Assembly (NCBI GenBank): GCA_946499615.1
Contig: CAMMST010000019.1
Span: 1 to 37,179, forward strand
Source: Enterococcus_E cecorum_B
Lineage (GTDB): Bacteria > Bacillota > Bacilli > Lactobacillales > Enterococcaceae
Length of the DNA stretch: 37,179 nucleotides
Direction: 5' to 3'
Positions 9,088 through 17,612 of the stretch are shown piece by piece (positions within the stretch are counted from its first letter, which is position 1; the number at the start of each line of letters is the position of its first letter). The translations under genes and the position numbers were made by a program. The notes beneath the pieces are model-generated. The model was not told where the DNA came from and made no database searches. It saw nothing but the letters and a program-made list of their open reading frames with translations.

Positions 9088-9118
9088 TGGTAGCGTTTTA
9101 GCGAGATTGTGTTATAAT
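9088..9118 (+). promoter_or_regulatory. Promoter of the GntR regulator
   Basis: A perfect TATAAT at 9113-9118 with a weak TTGGTA at 9088-9093 (19-nt spacer). Its position rules out the in-frame ATG at 9121 as the translation start. Confidence 0.6.
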
Positions 9119-9156
9119 TAATGTATAACAAAAGAAAAAAGGCAGGTGTCAAAAAA

Positions 9157-9870
9157 ATGGCTCTAAAATATCAGGAAGTCGCTAAGGATTTAGCACATAA
9201 AATATTTACTAAAGCGTATACAGATAAGCTACCTAGCGAAGGAGAATTGCTAGAAGAGTATGAAGTAAGCCGCAATACAATTCGTAACGCACTTGGAATT
9301 CTTTATAACCAAGGACTTATTAAGCGAATTCAAGGAAGTGGTTACTTTATCACACAACCACTTCACAATAACACGACTATTATGAATATGGCGAATAAAT
9401 CCGGACATAACCAAATAGGCAATCCTCTTTTTGTTTACTCAAAAGTATTACACTTGGAAGTTATACCTGCAAATGAAGAAATTGCTAAATATCTAAATTG
9501 TCCAATGGGTGAGCTTGTATACTATATCCAACGGCTAAGATATACAGAAAAAGAGTTGGTCTGTTTAGAAAATGCCTATTACCTTAAATCAGTTATTCCT
9601 TATTTATCAGCTGAAATATGCGAAAAATCGATTTTCCAATTTATATTTCAACATTATAATGTCTCTGTTCAACGTGGAGATGAATACATTTCGATTCATT
9701 ATATTACTGATGAAGAAGCTGCATTAACTGGTAGCGAAGAAGGTCAAGCCACTCTTCAAGTAGAAGAAATCAACTATTTGAAAAATGAACAAGCTTTTAA
9801 CTATTCAGTGTCTTATTACTTCCAAAAAGAACTATCTATATACTTCCATGTTAGTAACTATTTACACTAA
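9157..9870 (+). CDS. GntR/HutC-family transcriptional regulator
   Basis: The 238-residue regulator has an N-terminal winged helix (LPSEGELLEEYEVSRNTIRNAL, here residues about 27-48) and a C-terminal UTRA ligand-binding domain. The start at 9157 is preferred over 9121 because a TATAAT box ends at 9118 and AGGTG lies upstream of 9157. Position between two GH1/PTS groups, and a shared motif at their promoters, suggest it controls beta-glucoside uptake and senses a phosphorylated sugar. Repressor action is inferred from the family. Confidence 0.9.
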   Translation: MALKYQEVAKDLAHKIFTKAYTDKLPSEGELLEEYEVSRNTIRNALGILYNQGLIKRIQGSGYFITQPLHNNTTIMNMANKSGHNQIGNPLFVYSKVLHLEVIPANEEIAKYLNCPMGELVYYIQRLRYTEKELVCLENAYYLKSVIPYLSAEICEKSIFQFIFQHYNVSVQRGDEYISIHYITDEEAALTGSEEGQATLQVEEINYLKNEQAFNYSVSYYFQKELSIYFHVSNYLH

Positions 9871-9912
9871 TCTCTTTACTTCTCATTTTTTAATGGGAAG
9901 TATTTTTATGTA

Positions 9913-9949
9913 AAAAAAGAGATAGCCCAGATATTGAGCTATCTCTTTT
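9913..9949. terminator. Bidirectional terminator between gntR and EIIC
   Basis: AAAGAGATAGC / GCTATCTCTTT stem with A-rich and T-rich flanks. Confidence 0.85.
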
Positions 9950-9969
9950 ATTATTGAACAAATTCAACA

Positions 9970-11316
9970 TTATGCTGCAGCTTGTTCTTCTTTGTATAAT
10001 TTATTGTCATAGACTTTAATGAATGGGAAGTAAACTAAGAAGGCTACCACACCACATAATAATGATACTAATAAAGCTCTAAAGTCTCCCGCTGATCCAA
10101 TAAATGCACCTAATCCAATTGGAGTTGGCCATGGCACTTGTGCAACTGGTGGAGCAATCATTTGTAATTTAATTGCAAAATAACCAATTGTCCCTGCAGC
10201 CATTGGAGCTAAGAAGAATGGGAACATCATATATGGGTTATACACCATTGGAAGTCCGAATAGAATTGGTTCATTAATATTGAAGAAAGATGGAACAAGC
10301 GCAACTTTACCAAGTGTACTTAATTGTGCTGATCTAGCAAAGAATGCGATAAAAATAACTAATCCTAAAGTTGAACCAGATCCACCCATGATAACAAATG
10401 AGTTTTGGAATTCACCAGCAATTGGTAAATGAGCACCTGCTTGGTTGGCTTCCATATTTGCTAAATAAATCGGTGTTAATAGTGAACCAATAATTGTAGC
10501 ACCGTGGATACCAACAATCCATAAAGCATGAATTAAGAATAGAATTACCATTAATCCAATCCAAGTATTCGTTAAGTTAACAACGAAGCCAAATGGAATT
10601 GCGACTAATTTGAAGATATCTGTATTGAAGAATACTAAAATACCATTAATAATCATTACGGCAAATGCAATTGCAAATGAAGGGATAAGTGCACTAAATG
10701 AACGAGATACACCTGCCGGAACTGTATCAGGCATTTTGATAACAACATTATTTTTCACTAAGTAGTAATAGATTTTAACAGCTAAAATACTCATTACAAT
10801 ACCAGTAAAAATACCAGTAGAACCTAAACGAGTAATAGTACCGCCCATTGAAAAACCATTGATTGTAAATACACTATTTTTTGTATCTACAATGTGTACT
10901 AGAGTCATATAGCCATCTTCGAAAATCAATTCTGGGATACACATGAAGAAAGCAAACATTGAAAGCAAAGCACCTGTTAGAGGGTTCACATCTACTTTTT
11001 CTTCATCATGATGAATTTTAGTGTATTCATAACCGAAAACCAAACAAAAATATAATGCCAAAATACCCATTGTACAAGTATTAGCTGTCATGTACAACGC
11101 GCTTACTCTGAAAATAGAAGCATCAAAAAATCCTTTTAATGACGTAAAAGTGTCCGGCAAAATATTTAACACCAATAACATTGACCCAACGATAGTAAAT
11201 GGAATTGATGCCATCCCAGCGGCCATCACACCACGTACGACACGCCACTGACTCATCTTACCCATAGGACCCATTAAGTACTTTTCTAAAAATGCAAAAG
11301 CCTTGTTGTTTTCCAT
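9970..11316 (-). CDS. PTS cellobiose/beta-glucoside-type EIIC permease
   Basis: Membrane channel of a lactose/cellobiose-family phosphotransferase system, 448 residues with about 8-10 hydrophobic segments. Family motifs include IVGSMLLVLNILP near the N-terminus, LWIVGIHGATIIGS, FVIMGGSGSTLGL and FFNINEPILFGLPMVYNP. It is last in the operon GH1 copy 2, membrane protein, EIIC. EIIB and EIIA are encoded in a separate operon further upstream. It would import a beta-glucoside while EIIB phosphorylates it. Confidence 0.93.
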   Translation of the reverse strand: MENNKAFAFLEKYLMGPMGKMSQWRVVRGVMAAGMASIPFTIVGSMLLVLNILPDTFTSLKGFFDASIFRVSALYMTANTCTMGILALYFCLVFGYEYTKIHHDEEKVDVNPLTGALLSMFAFFMCIPELIFEDGYMTLVHIVDTKNSVFTINGFSMGGTITRLGSTGIFTGIVMSILAVKIYYYLVKNNVVIKMPDTVPAGVSRSFSALIPSFAIAFAVMIINGILVFFNTDIFKLVAIPFGFVVNLTNTWIGLMVILFLIHALWIVGIHGATIIGSLLTPIYLANMEANQAGAHLPIAGEFQNSFVIMGGSGSTLGLVIFIAFFARSAQLSTLGKVALVPSFFNINEPILFGLPMVYNPYMMFPFFLAPMAAGTIGYFAIKLQMIAPPVAQVPWPTPIGLGAFIGSAGDFRALLVSLLCGVVAFLVYFPFIKVYDNKLYKEEQAAA

Positions 11317-11338
11317 AAAAAAATCCCCTTTGTAATTT

Positions 11339-11833
11339 TTATTTTAAAGTTGCTTCATATTCTTTGATGATAGTTAACGCACGATCTTTATTTTGTTCAA
11401 TCGCATGGATTCTTTTTTCTAAAATGACACACCCAACTAATCCTAAACCAAGCCATAAAATCATCGGTAGCATACCTTTTGCAGACATAAATGGAAATAG
11501 TTGGTCAGAAAAAGGCGTCAAATAGCTTAAAATCCCCACAAGATTGACCAAACCTTGAGCGTAATAATAATATTTTGCAAAGGGTAGTCGACTTTCCTTG
11601 TGCCAATATTTTTTCACTTGTTCAATTACCACCAAAATCCCTACTAAAAATAGCGTGATTGGTATAATGGCTGTCATTTGATGATAACCAATTAGTAAAA
11701 ACGCCCAATGCATGTTACTGAAGAAGTAAGCAGCCGTCATGTAGCGAATGAGCAAATAACGATTGAAATACATGGTGTTCAAGCTCGTTTCCTGTCTTCT
11801 TTGTTTTAAAGCAATCTTTTCTTGATTAACCAT
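11339..11833 (-). CDS. Uncharacterised membrane protein in the PTS operon
   Basis: Small protein of 164 residues with about four hydrophobic segments and charged ends (VNQEKIALKQRRQE at the start, IHAIEQNKDRAL near the end). I do not recognise the family. The second ATG is chosen because GGAGGAG lies only 1-2 nt before the first but about 9 nt before the second. It sits 22 nt before EIIC and 58 nt after GH1 copy 2, so it is part of the sugar operon; an accessory role in uptake is only a guess. Confidence 0.75.
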   Translation of the reverse strand: MVNQEKIALKQRRQETSLNTMYFNRYLLIRYMTAAYFFSNMHWAFLLIGYHQMTAIIPITLFLVGILVVIEQVKKYWHKESRLPFAKYYYYAQGLVNLVGILSYLTPFSDQLFPFMSAKGMLPMILWLGLGLVGCVILEKRIHAIEQNKDRALTIIKEYEATLK

Positions 11834-11897
11834 TCTCATACTCCTCCAGTAGCATTTATCATTGTTTACTTCACTAAAAATAGAAGCAACTTAAAAC

Positions 11898-13334
11898 CTA
11901 AAATAAATTTTCGCCATTTGAAGCAATGACTTCTTTATACCAGTTGAAAGATAATTTAGGTGAACGCGCATAAGTACCGTTACCTTCATCGTCTTTATCT
12001 ACATAAATAAAGCCATAACGTTTACGCATTTCTCCTGTACCGGCTGACACTAAATCGATACAGCCCCAAGGAGTGTACCCCATCAAATCAACGCCATCTT
12101 CATCCACGGCTTTGATCATTTCTTTAATATGGGCACCTAAATATTCAATACGATAATCATCATGCACCATACCATCTTCTTCGACCTTATCAATCGCACC
12201 AAAACCATTTTCAACAATGAATAATGGCAAATGATACATATCAGTAAACCAATTCAAGCTGTAACGCAAGCCTTGTGGATCAATTTGCCAATCCCATTCA
12301 CTCGCTTTGACATATGGATTTTTCACTAAGTCTTCTGTTTCAAGGTAGTCAAAGTGTGGATTATTTTCTCGGTGACTATCAATCGCAAAGGACATATAAT
12401 AACTAAATCCAATATAATCAACCGTACCTTCACGTAAGATTTGTTCATCTTCTTTAGTGAAGTCGACCTTGATCCCTTTACGTTCCCAGTATTTCAAAAT
12501 ATGATTTGGATAGAAACCATGGACATGAACATCAGCGAAGTAATAACGTTTTTCCATCGCTTTTTGAGCCATCAAGATATCAGCTGGTTTACAGGTAGCT
12601 GGATAAATCGGACACATCGCAATCATACAACCGATTTCAAAATTAGGGTTGATTGCTTTACCGGCTTTGACTGCTAATGCGGAGGCCACTAACTCATAGT
12701 GTGCAGCTTGATACATAATCGCTTCACGGTCATCGCCTTCTTTATAAACAATTCCTGAGTTGGTAAATGGGGCGAAATCTTCTTGATAATTTGCTTGGTT
12801 ATTGATTTCATTAAAAGTCATCCAATATTTCACTTTATCTTTATAACGTTCAAAACAAACCGTTGCAAAACGAACAAAGAAATCAATGGTCTTGCGGTTC
12901 GTAAAGCCACCATATTCTTTAACTAAATGGAATGGCAACTCAAAGTGAGATAAAGTGACGACTGGTTCGATGCCGTGTTTTAAGCATTCATCAAACAAAT
13001 CATCATAAAATTGTAGACCCGCTTCATTTGGCTCTAACTCATCGCCTTTTGGAAAAATACGTGTCCAAGCAATCGAAGTACGGAAACACTTGAAGCCCAT
13101 TTCTGCAAATAAGGCGATATCTTCTTTGTAGTGATGATAAAAATCAATCGCTTCATGGTTTGGATAATATTTACCTGGTAAGACGCCATCCGTAATTTCA
13201 CGTGGTACTCCATGACGACCCGCAGTCATCACATCGGCAACGCTCATTCCCTTTCCGCCTTCTTGCCAAGCACCTTCTAATTGATGGGCAGCCACCGCAC
13301 CGCCCCATAAAAAGTTTTCTGATAATTTTGTCAT
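11898..13334 (-). CDS. GH1 6-phospho-beta-glucosidase (copy 2)
   Basis: GH1 enzyme of 478 residues with FLWGGAVAAHQLEGAW, MTFNEIN (acid/base) and FIVENGFGAID (nucleophile). It is clearly diverged from copy 1, so this is not a recent duplication and substrate ranges may differ. The start at 13334 is chosen because AAGGAGA lies just upstream; the longer frame from 13355 would place the ribosome site inside the gene. First gene of an operon with the membrane protein and EIIC, under a promoter that carries cre and the GntR-like motif. Confidence 0.92.
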   Translation of the reverse strand: MTKLSENFLWGGAVAAHQLEGAWQEGGKGMSVADVMTAGRHGVPREITDGVLPGKYYPNHEAIDFYHHYKEDIALFAEMGFKCFRTSIAWTRIFPKGDELEPNEAGLQFYDDLFDECLKHGIEPVVTLSHFELPFHLVKEYGGFTNRKTIDFFVRFATVCFERYKDKVKYWMTFNEINNQANYQEDFAPFTNSGIVYKEGDDREAIMYQAAHYELVASALAVKAGKAINPNFEIGCMIAMCPIYPATCKPADILMAQKAMEKRYYFADVHVHGFYPNHILKYWERKGIKVDFTKEDEQILREGTVDYIGFSYYMSFAIDSHRENNPHFDYLETEDLVKNPYVKASEWDWQIDPQGLRYSLNWFTDMYHLPLFIVENGFGAIDKVEEDGMVHDDYRIEYLGAHIKEMIKAVDEDGVDLMGYTPWGCIDLVSAGTGEMRKRYGFIYVDKDDEGNGTYARSPKLSFNWYKEVIASNGENLF

Positions 13335-13357
13335 TGCAATTCTCTCCTTAAGCATCT

Positions 13358-13414
13358 TGTAAAACGCTTTCTCATTACACCTATAAGTTTAATTGATTGG
13401 TACAAATTAGTCAA
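13358..13414 (-). promoter_or_regulatory. Promoter, operator and cre of GH1 copy 2 operon
   Basis: Minus strand: TTGACT (13409-13414), 17-nt spacer, TAAACT (13386-13391). The spacer contains ATTTGTACCAAT (plus 13396-13407), the putative GntR operator. A cre-like TGTAAAACGCTTTC lies at 13358-13371, downstream of the -10. Confidence 0.75.
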
Positions 13415-13478
13415 GTGCTAATCAATTAAAAAATAAGATTTCATCAAATAATCAGTATTCAAGTGGCTATTATCAGGC

Positions 13479-13510
13479 TTTATATAATGTGTTTTATTAT
13501 ATAAAAAAAC
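13479..13510 (-). terminator. AT-rich hairpin after mupG
   Basis: TTTATATAAT / ATTATATAAA stem between mupG and the next promoter. AT-only stem, so weak support as a terminator. Confidence 0.35.
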
Positions 13511-13600
13511 AGTTTTCGTTATTTAGAGGGTTAAAAATAAAATTCACAACACCCAGTACAAAAAAAGAATCCTCTGATAAAAGAAGCTTCCAGAATGGTT

Positions 13601-14695
13601 TTATTTGCGTTTAAGTTTGAATTTGGTCCATGGCTGGATAAATGGTAGCAAAATTTGCTCTTCTTTGGCGATTTGTCCGACTTTATTTTTACGTGAATCT
13701 TCATGTGCAGTCAAGACAATCTGTAATTCATTCTTGTAACGATCAAAGTCATCATTGCCAATCACGACATCCCCATAAGCAAAAGGCACTTGATGGTCAT
13801 GTGCAGGATTAGCCACATCTTTGTAAATGACGCGTGGCTGAGAAGAACGGACCGCAAATTCATTGATATCTCCGCGTCGAACATGTTGCGGATAATCAAT
13901 AATTTTTTCTTCAATTGGTGAGATGTCCGCTACTGTTTCAACTATCAATTCGATTTGATAACGATTGACTTGTGATAAAGCCACTAATTCTTCCTCACTC
14001 GCATAAGCATTGCCGATAATCACCACATCGATTAAATCAGTTGCAAATAAATGTTTGGCTTGGACTTCAATTGGTAAGTCACGATGCATCTCTAAAGTAG
14101 GTAGACCATCATTGACATTCCAAGGACCTAGATTGCCAACATGACTGGAAACAAACGCCGCAGTCTTAATGCCTTGTGCTTTATAATGATGCGAACACTC
14201 GATAAAGAAATCATAACCTAAGCCGGTATTACGTTGCGGATAAAAGTTATGACAACCGTAAATAAATGGTCGATTGGCTTGATAAGAAAGCATATTTTCC
14301 AGTTGTAAGACGTTATTGCTCATATTTAATTCGATATTTAATTGGTATGGATTATACGTCAACATCGCCTCGGTAGCGCTATCAAAACTTTCATCTAAAC
14401 GGACAATATCTGCGCCCAATTCCGCAAAAAAGCCTAAATCCTGATAAGATATACCAAGCTGAGAGAAAATCGCCGGTGAAACATCCAAACTCACTTCAAA
14501 GCCTAACTCTTTGGCATAATGGATAATCGATTGGAACTTCGCCTTGACTGCTTCTTTGCCTTCGCTGACTTCTAACATACTCATAAATAGCCGCGTAAAA
14601 CCTAATTCAGCCGCGCGTTTGAGATATTGGCGGTCTTTTTGGGCATCACTGTGATCTGGATAGATAGAAACTCCTAATTCGCGTTTCAAAATCAT
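13601..14695 (-). CDS. DUF871/MupG family TIM-barrel protein
   Basis: A 364-residue protein beginning ILKRELGVSIYPDHSD with an N-terminal TIM barrel (ELGADIVRLDESFD, YGCHNFYPQRNTGL) and a small C-terminal beta domain. Characterised members (MupG) are 6-phospho-N-acetylmuramidases that cleave MurNAc-6P-GlcNAc. The presence beside a cellobiose-type PTS suggests a phospho-disaccharide hydrolase, but the exact substrate is open. The start at 14695 follows AGGAGG directly; the longer frame from 14707 has none. It is separated from EIIA by a terminator-like hairpin, so it may be expressed below EIIB/EIIA. Confidence 0.85.
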   Translation of the reverse strand: MILKRELGVSIYPDHSDAQKDRQYLKRAAELGFTRLFMSMLEVSEGKEAVKAKFQSIIHYAKELGFEVSLDVSPAIFSQLGISYQDLGFFAELGADIVRLDESFDSATEAMLTYNPYQLNIELNMSNNVLQLENMLSYQANRPFIYGCHNFYPQRNTGLGYDFFIECSHHYKAQGIKTAAFVSSHVGNLGPWNVNDGLPTLEMHRDLPIEVQAKHLFATDLIDVVIIGNAYASEEELVALSQVNRYQIELIVETVADISPIEEKIIDYPQHVRRGDINEFAVRSSQPRVIYKDVANPAHDHQVPFAYGDVVIGNDDFDRYKNELQIVLTAHEDSRKNKVGQIAKEEQILLPFIQPWTKFKLKRK

Positions 14696-14705
14696 ACCTC
14701 CTAAC

Positions 14706-14737
14706 AAAAAAGGGGACTTATAAACTTGCCCCCTTTT
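14706..14737 (-). terminator. Intra-operon hairpin between EIIA and mupG
   Basis: Minus strand reads AAAAGGGGGCAAG, loop, CCCCTTTTTT, which is a good intrinsic terminator. Lying between two genes of one operon, it probably gives partial read-through. Confidence 0.7.
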
Positions 14738-14744
14738 GATGATT

Positions 14745-15107
14745 TTATTCTGCTAATTTGGCTTTAATTTCAGCTAATTCTTGATGGATAGCCACCACTT
14801 CACCAGCTAAATCTTTGAAAGTAATCGCATTCATTAAATGGTCTTGTGAATGTACCGTTAGTAAATGCACTTCTACTGGATGACCGGCTGCTTCTTGAGC
14901 TAGCATTTCTGTTTGGGAATTATGTGCTTCTAATAAGGCTTCATCAGCTTCTTTTAGTTTTTCTTGTGCTTCGTCAAATTTGCCTTCTTTTGCTGCATAA
15001 ATCGCTTCAAATGCTAAACTTTTGGCATTCCCACCATTGATAATTAGCCCCATGGTTGCCATTAATTGTTCTTGGTCGCGTTGTTCTTTTGTTTTTTCCT
15101 CTGCCAT
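14745..15107 (-). CDS. PTS EIIA, lactose/cellobiose family
   Basis: Cytoplasmic phosphocarrier of 120 residues, all-helical, passing phosphate from HPr to EIIB. The active-site histidine lies in LLTVHSQDHLM, with the LINGGNAKSLAFEA segment typical of the family. It is 19 nt after EIIB, in one operon. Together with EIIB it would serve the EIIC encoded at 9970-11316. Confidence 0.93.
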   Translation of the reverse strand: MAEEKTKEQRDQEQLMATMGLIINGGNAKSLAFEAIYAAKEGKFDEAQEKLKEADEALLEAHNSQTEMLAQEAAGHPVEVHLLTVHSQDHLMNAITFKDLAGEVVAIHQELAEIKAKLAE

Positions 15108-15126
15108 TTTATCCCTCTTTACCTAA

Positions 15127-15459
15127 TTATTTACCCATTAATTCATAGGCTTGAGCAACGACTGCGGCACCATCCATCATACCATATGCACGCATATCGA
15201 TAACTGCTAAAGGAATATCTGCGCCATTGTTACGGCCAGCTAATTTTTTCTTGAAGTCGTTTTGCATGTAACGAACTTGTGGGCCTAATAATACCACGTC
15301 AATTTTCTTTGAATCTAATTCATGATCCGCTTCACTCGCTGAAACGGCAAAAATTTCTGCGTCTTTTCCTTGTTTTTCAGCAGCTTCTTTCATTTTTGTC
15401 ACTAATAAACTGGTAGACATCCCTGCTGCACAACATAACATAATTGTTTCTTTTGCCAT
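15127..15459 (-). CDS. PTS EIIB, lactose/cellobiose family
   Basis: A 110-residue phosphotransfer domain with the active-site cysteine in IMLCCAAGMSTSLLV and the later VVLLGPQVRYM segment. The start at 15459 is chosen because GTAGGAGGA lies at ideal spacing; the longer frame from 15480 has no ribosome site. First gene of the EIIB-EIIA-mupG operon, driven by a cre- and operator-bearing promoter. Confidence 0.93.
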   Translation of the reverse strand: MAKETIMLCCAAGMSTSLLVTKMKEAAEKQGKDAEIFAVSASEADHELDSKKIDVVLLGPQVRYMQNDFKKKLAGRNNGADIPLAVIDMRAYGMMDGAAVVAQAYELMGK

Positions 15460-15492
15460 AATAATTCCTCCTACGCACATCTTTCATCTAGA

Positions 15493-15547
15493 TGCAAACG
15501 TTTTCTGATTACACCATAGTTATAACATATTGGTACAAATTTTTCAA
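15493..15547 (-). promoter_or_regulatory. Promoter, operator and cre of EIIB-EIIA operon
   Basis: Minus strand: TTGAAA (15542-15547), 17-nt spacer, TATAAC (15519-15524). The spacer holds ATTTGTACCAAT (plus 15529-15540). The cre-like TGCAAACGTTTTCT is at 15493-15506. The layout matches the GH1 copy 2 promoter almost base for base. Confidence 0.78.
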
Positions 15548-15586
15548 GTAGGAACAAATAAAAATATTCACACATGATTTCAAAAA

Positions 15587-15629
15587 AAAATCAGCTACCT
15601 ACTCTTTACCCAGATAGCTAGCTGATTTT
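15587..15629. terminator. Terminator after the 37-aa peptide gene
   Basis: AAAATCAGCTA / TAGCTGATTTT stem, symmetric and so usable from either strand. It closes the peptide-exporter operon on the minus strand. Confidence 0.8.
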
Positions 15630-15649
15630 CCTACTTATTAAATCTCCAC

Positions 15650-15763
15650 TTAGAACTTGAAGATTTTCTTGAATACTTTGCGGATGGTTTGTTTCGCATT
15701 ACCAAAACGAAAACTCCCTTGAATTTCGATGCTGTGTTTCTTTTGTTGATTTTCTTTTGCCAT
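15650..15763 (-). CDS. 37-aa cationic peptide beside an ABC exporter
   Basis: A short ORF starting MAKENQQKKHSIEIQ and ending AKQTIRKVFKKIFKF. The C-terminal half is strongly basic and amphipathic, with no Cys, no Trp and no double-glycine leader. The ribosome site AAAAGGAGTG overlaps the stop region of the upstream ABC gene and the gap is 16 nt, so translation is probably coupled. A strong terminator follows. It could be a leaderless antimicrobial peptide, a signal precursor or a small accessory protein. I do not recognise a family; function is inferred only from neighbours (ABC exporter, Rgg regulator). Confidence 0.7.
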   Translation of the reverse strand: MAKENQQKKHSIEIQGSFRFGNAKQTIRKVFKKIFKF

Positions 15764-15779
15764 ATTCCAACACTCCTTT

Positions 15780-17381
15780 TTATAACGCATTTAAATCAAT
15801 AACCTCATCATACAATCCAGCTAGTTTTGGATTTAAATGATGGGTAATCATAATAACCATGTGATTAGGCAAGGACAATAGATACCGTTCAATTTGCTCT
15901 GCTGATGCTTTATCTAAGTTAGCTGTTGTTTCATCTAATAACAAAATCGGTGTATCTCGTAACAAAGTTCTAGCTAAAGCCAAGCGTTGTTTTTGTCCAC
16001 CTGATAGCTCTAATTCACTTGGACCGAGCTGAGTCGCTAATTGTTGAGGCAATTGCGTAATGACCTGAGAGAATTGCGTAGAGGTTAAGACTTGCTGCAA
16101 TTGTTGGCTACTAAAATCTTGAAGTAAAGTTAAGTTTTCCTCAATACTCGCTTCAAAGACATACGGTACTTGGTCAACATAACTAATTTCTTCATGAATT
16201 TGCTCGGCGGATAACTCCATATAATCCACACCACCAATGGTCAACTTGCCATTAGTAGGAGAAATCTTACCCGTTAATAGGTGGAACAAGGTCGATTTAC
16301 CCGAACCACTCGCTCCAGTAATAATATATTTTTTCCCCACTTCAAAGGTTAGATTCAGTTGATTAAAAATAATATTGTCATCATATGAAAAATCAATATT
16401 TTCCAATTGCAAGGTATGATTGACAAGCTTTTGATTGACTGTTTGGCGCTTATTTTCTCTACGTTGCAGCGGTTCATACTTGTCAAAAATAGGTTGGACA
16501 CTGCTAATCATAATCAAACAGTTCGCCAAATTCCCCATTGCATTCATCACGTTGGCACTTAGATTTTCAATAGTCAAAAAAGCGCCAAATGAAATAATGC
16601 TGCGAAAAATCAACCAACCACTGTATCCGGTAATCACGATTTGACTAAAAACATTGGCAAATGAACTGAGAAAAGTCGAAAAGGCATGCACTTTTGCCGC
16701 ACGGACATTCCGTTTGGCTAACTGTAGACTGAATTGTTGCACTTTTTTGGGTAAATAACTTAACGCATTGAGTACATATAACGTTGCATATCCTTGAAAT
16801 AAATTGCTCATCTTGCCGGTAAAGTGTTCGTTTTCAACGGTTAACTCTTGAAACCGCTGCATGAGTGGTTTGTTCGCTAATCGTGGTAAGTAAAGGGTGA
16901 ATAAACTTAAAAGTGCAAAAACAATCATTAAGGAATAATGCATTTTGACTAACACTACAATCGAAAAGAGCAGCATCGTGCAATGTTCAATCATTTGATA
17001 GACAGCCGGAAATCCTTGATCGGCTATCATCTGCATATCATTCGTCATCCATGAAACAAAACTCCCTGTACCTTTTGCTTGATTTTGTTGATAGGAGCTT
17101 TGTGTCAATTTTTCCGTTAAATGAATGCGCAAATCATTAGTCATTTTTTGAATAACATATTCTTGAAACCAACTGTTCCATCCACTTATTGCACAAGCCA
17201 AAGTATAAATCACACCTTGCAATAACAAATAAAACAAAAACTGCCGCCAATGTTTTGCAAGCAATTCATTCGTAATCGTTGTTAATAAAACAGCAGAATA
17301 GATTTTCAGGCCTGAGGAAGTCACAATCATCAACATAACCAACACATTGAGTCCCTTACGCTGTAAAAAACATCTTTTCAT
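15780..17381 (-). CDS. ABC exporter (membrane and ATPase domains fused)
   Basis: Half-transporter of 533 residues. Residues about 1-310 form the six-helix exporter membrane domain. The ATPase domain has Walker A TGASGSGKST, signature LSGGQKQRLALARTLL, Walker B ILLLDETTANLD and the H-loop ITHH. There is no N-terminal C39 peptidase, so it would not trim double-glycine leaders. It is divergent from the Rgg gene and directly followed by the 37-aa cationic peptide gene. Plausible roles are export of that peptide or protection against one. Confidence 0.88.
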   Translation of the reverse strand: MKRCFLQRKGLNVLVMLMIVTSSGLKIYSAVLLTTITNELLAKHWRQFLFYLLLQGVIYTLACAISGWNSWFQEYVIQKMTNDLRIHLTEKLTQSSYQQNQAKGTGSFVSWMTNDMQMIADQGFPAVYQMIEHCTMLLFSIVVLVKMHYSLMIVFALLSLFTLYLPRLANKPLMQRFQELTVENEHFTGKMSNLFQGYATLYVLNALSYLPKKVQQFSLQLAKRNVRAAKVHAFSTFLSSFANVFSQIVITGYSGWLIFRSIISFGAFLTIENLSANVMNAMGNLANCLIMISSVQPIFDKYEPLQRRENKRQTVNQKLVNHTLQLENIDFSYDDNIIFNQLNLTFEVGKKYIITGASGSGKSTLFHLLTGKISPTNGKLTIGGVDYMELSAEQIHEEISYVDQVPYVFEASIEENLTLLQDFSSQQLQQVLTSTQFSQVITQLPQQLATQLGPSELELSGGQKQRLALARTLLRDTPILLLDETTANLDKASAEQIERYLLSLPNHMVIMITHHLNPKLAGLYDEVIDLNAL

Positions 17382-17436
17382 TTCATTCCTCCGTTTCTGA
17401 AGTTAAATAAAATTCATTATTTACAAAAAAGATTAT

Positions 17437-17480
17437 TCTAGCTAGATAAAAGATAGGAGTTAATAATTTCCTTATCTTTT
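17437..17480. promoter_or_regulatory. Palindromes in the ABC/Rgg divergent region
   Basis: A perfect palindrome TCTAGCTAGA (17437-17446) and an imperfect inverted repeat AAAAGATA...TATCTTTT (17448-17480) lie between the two divergent genes. They are candidate Rgg operators; assignment is by position only. Confidence 0.4.
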
Positions 17481-17612
17481 CTTCACTATATCAAGAAAAA
17501 TAATTCCCCTTGTTTTTTGTACCGTATTCCGACACCAATTACACTCCTGGGTTCTTTGGAGAGTATATTGACGGACACTCGTTTATCTTTTAAACTAAAA
17601 AAGGAGGAGCTT

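Noticed and set aside
9121..9156. Upstream ATG for the GntR regulator
   Set aside because: It lies 3 nt after the TATAAT box, at or before the expected transcript start, and has no ribosome site.
13479..13510. Possible operator palindrome TTTATATAAT...ATTATATAAA
   Set aside because: AT-only inverted repeats occur by chance in this DNA; its location after mupG fits a weak terminator at best.
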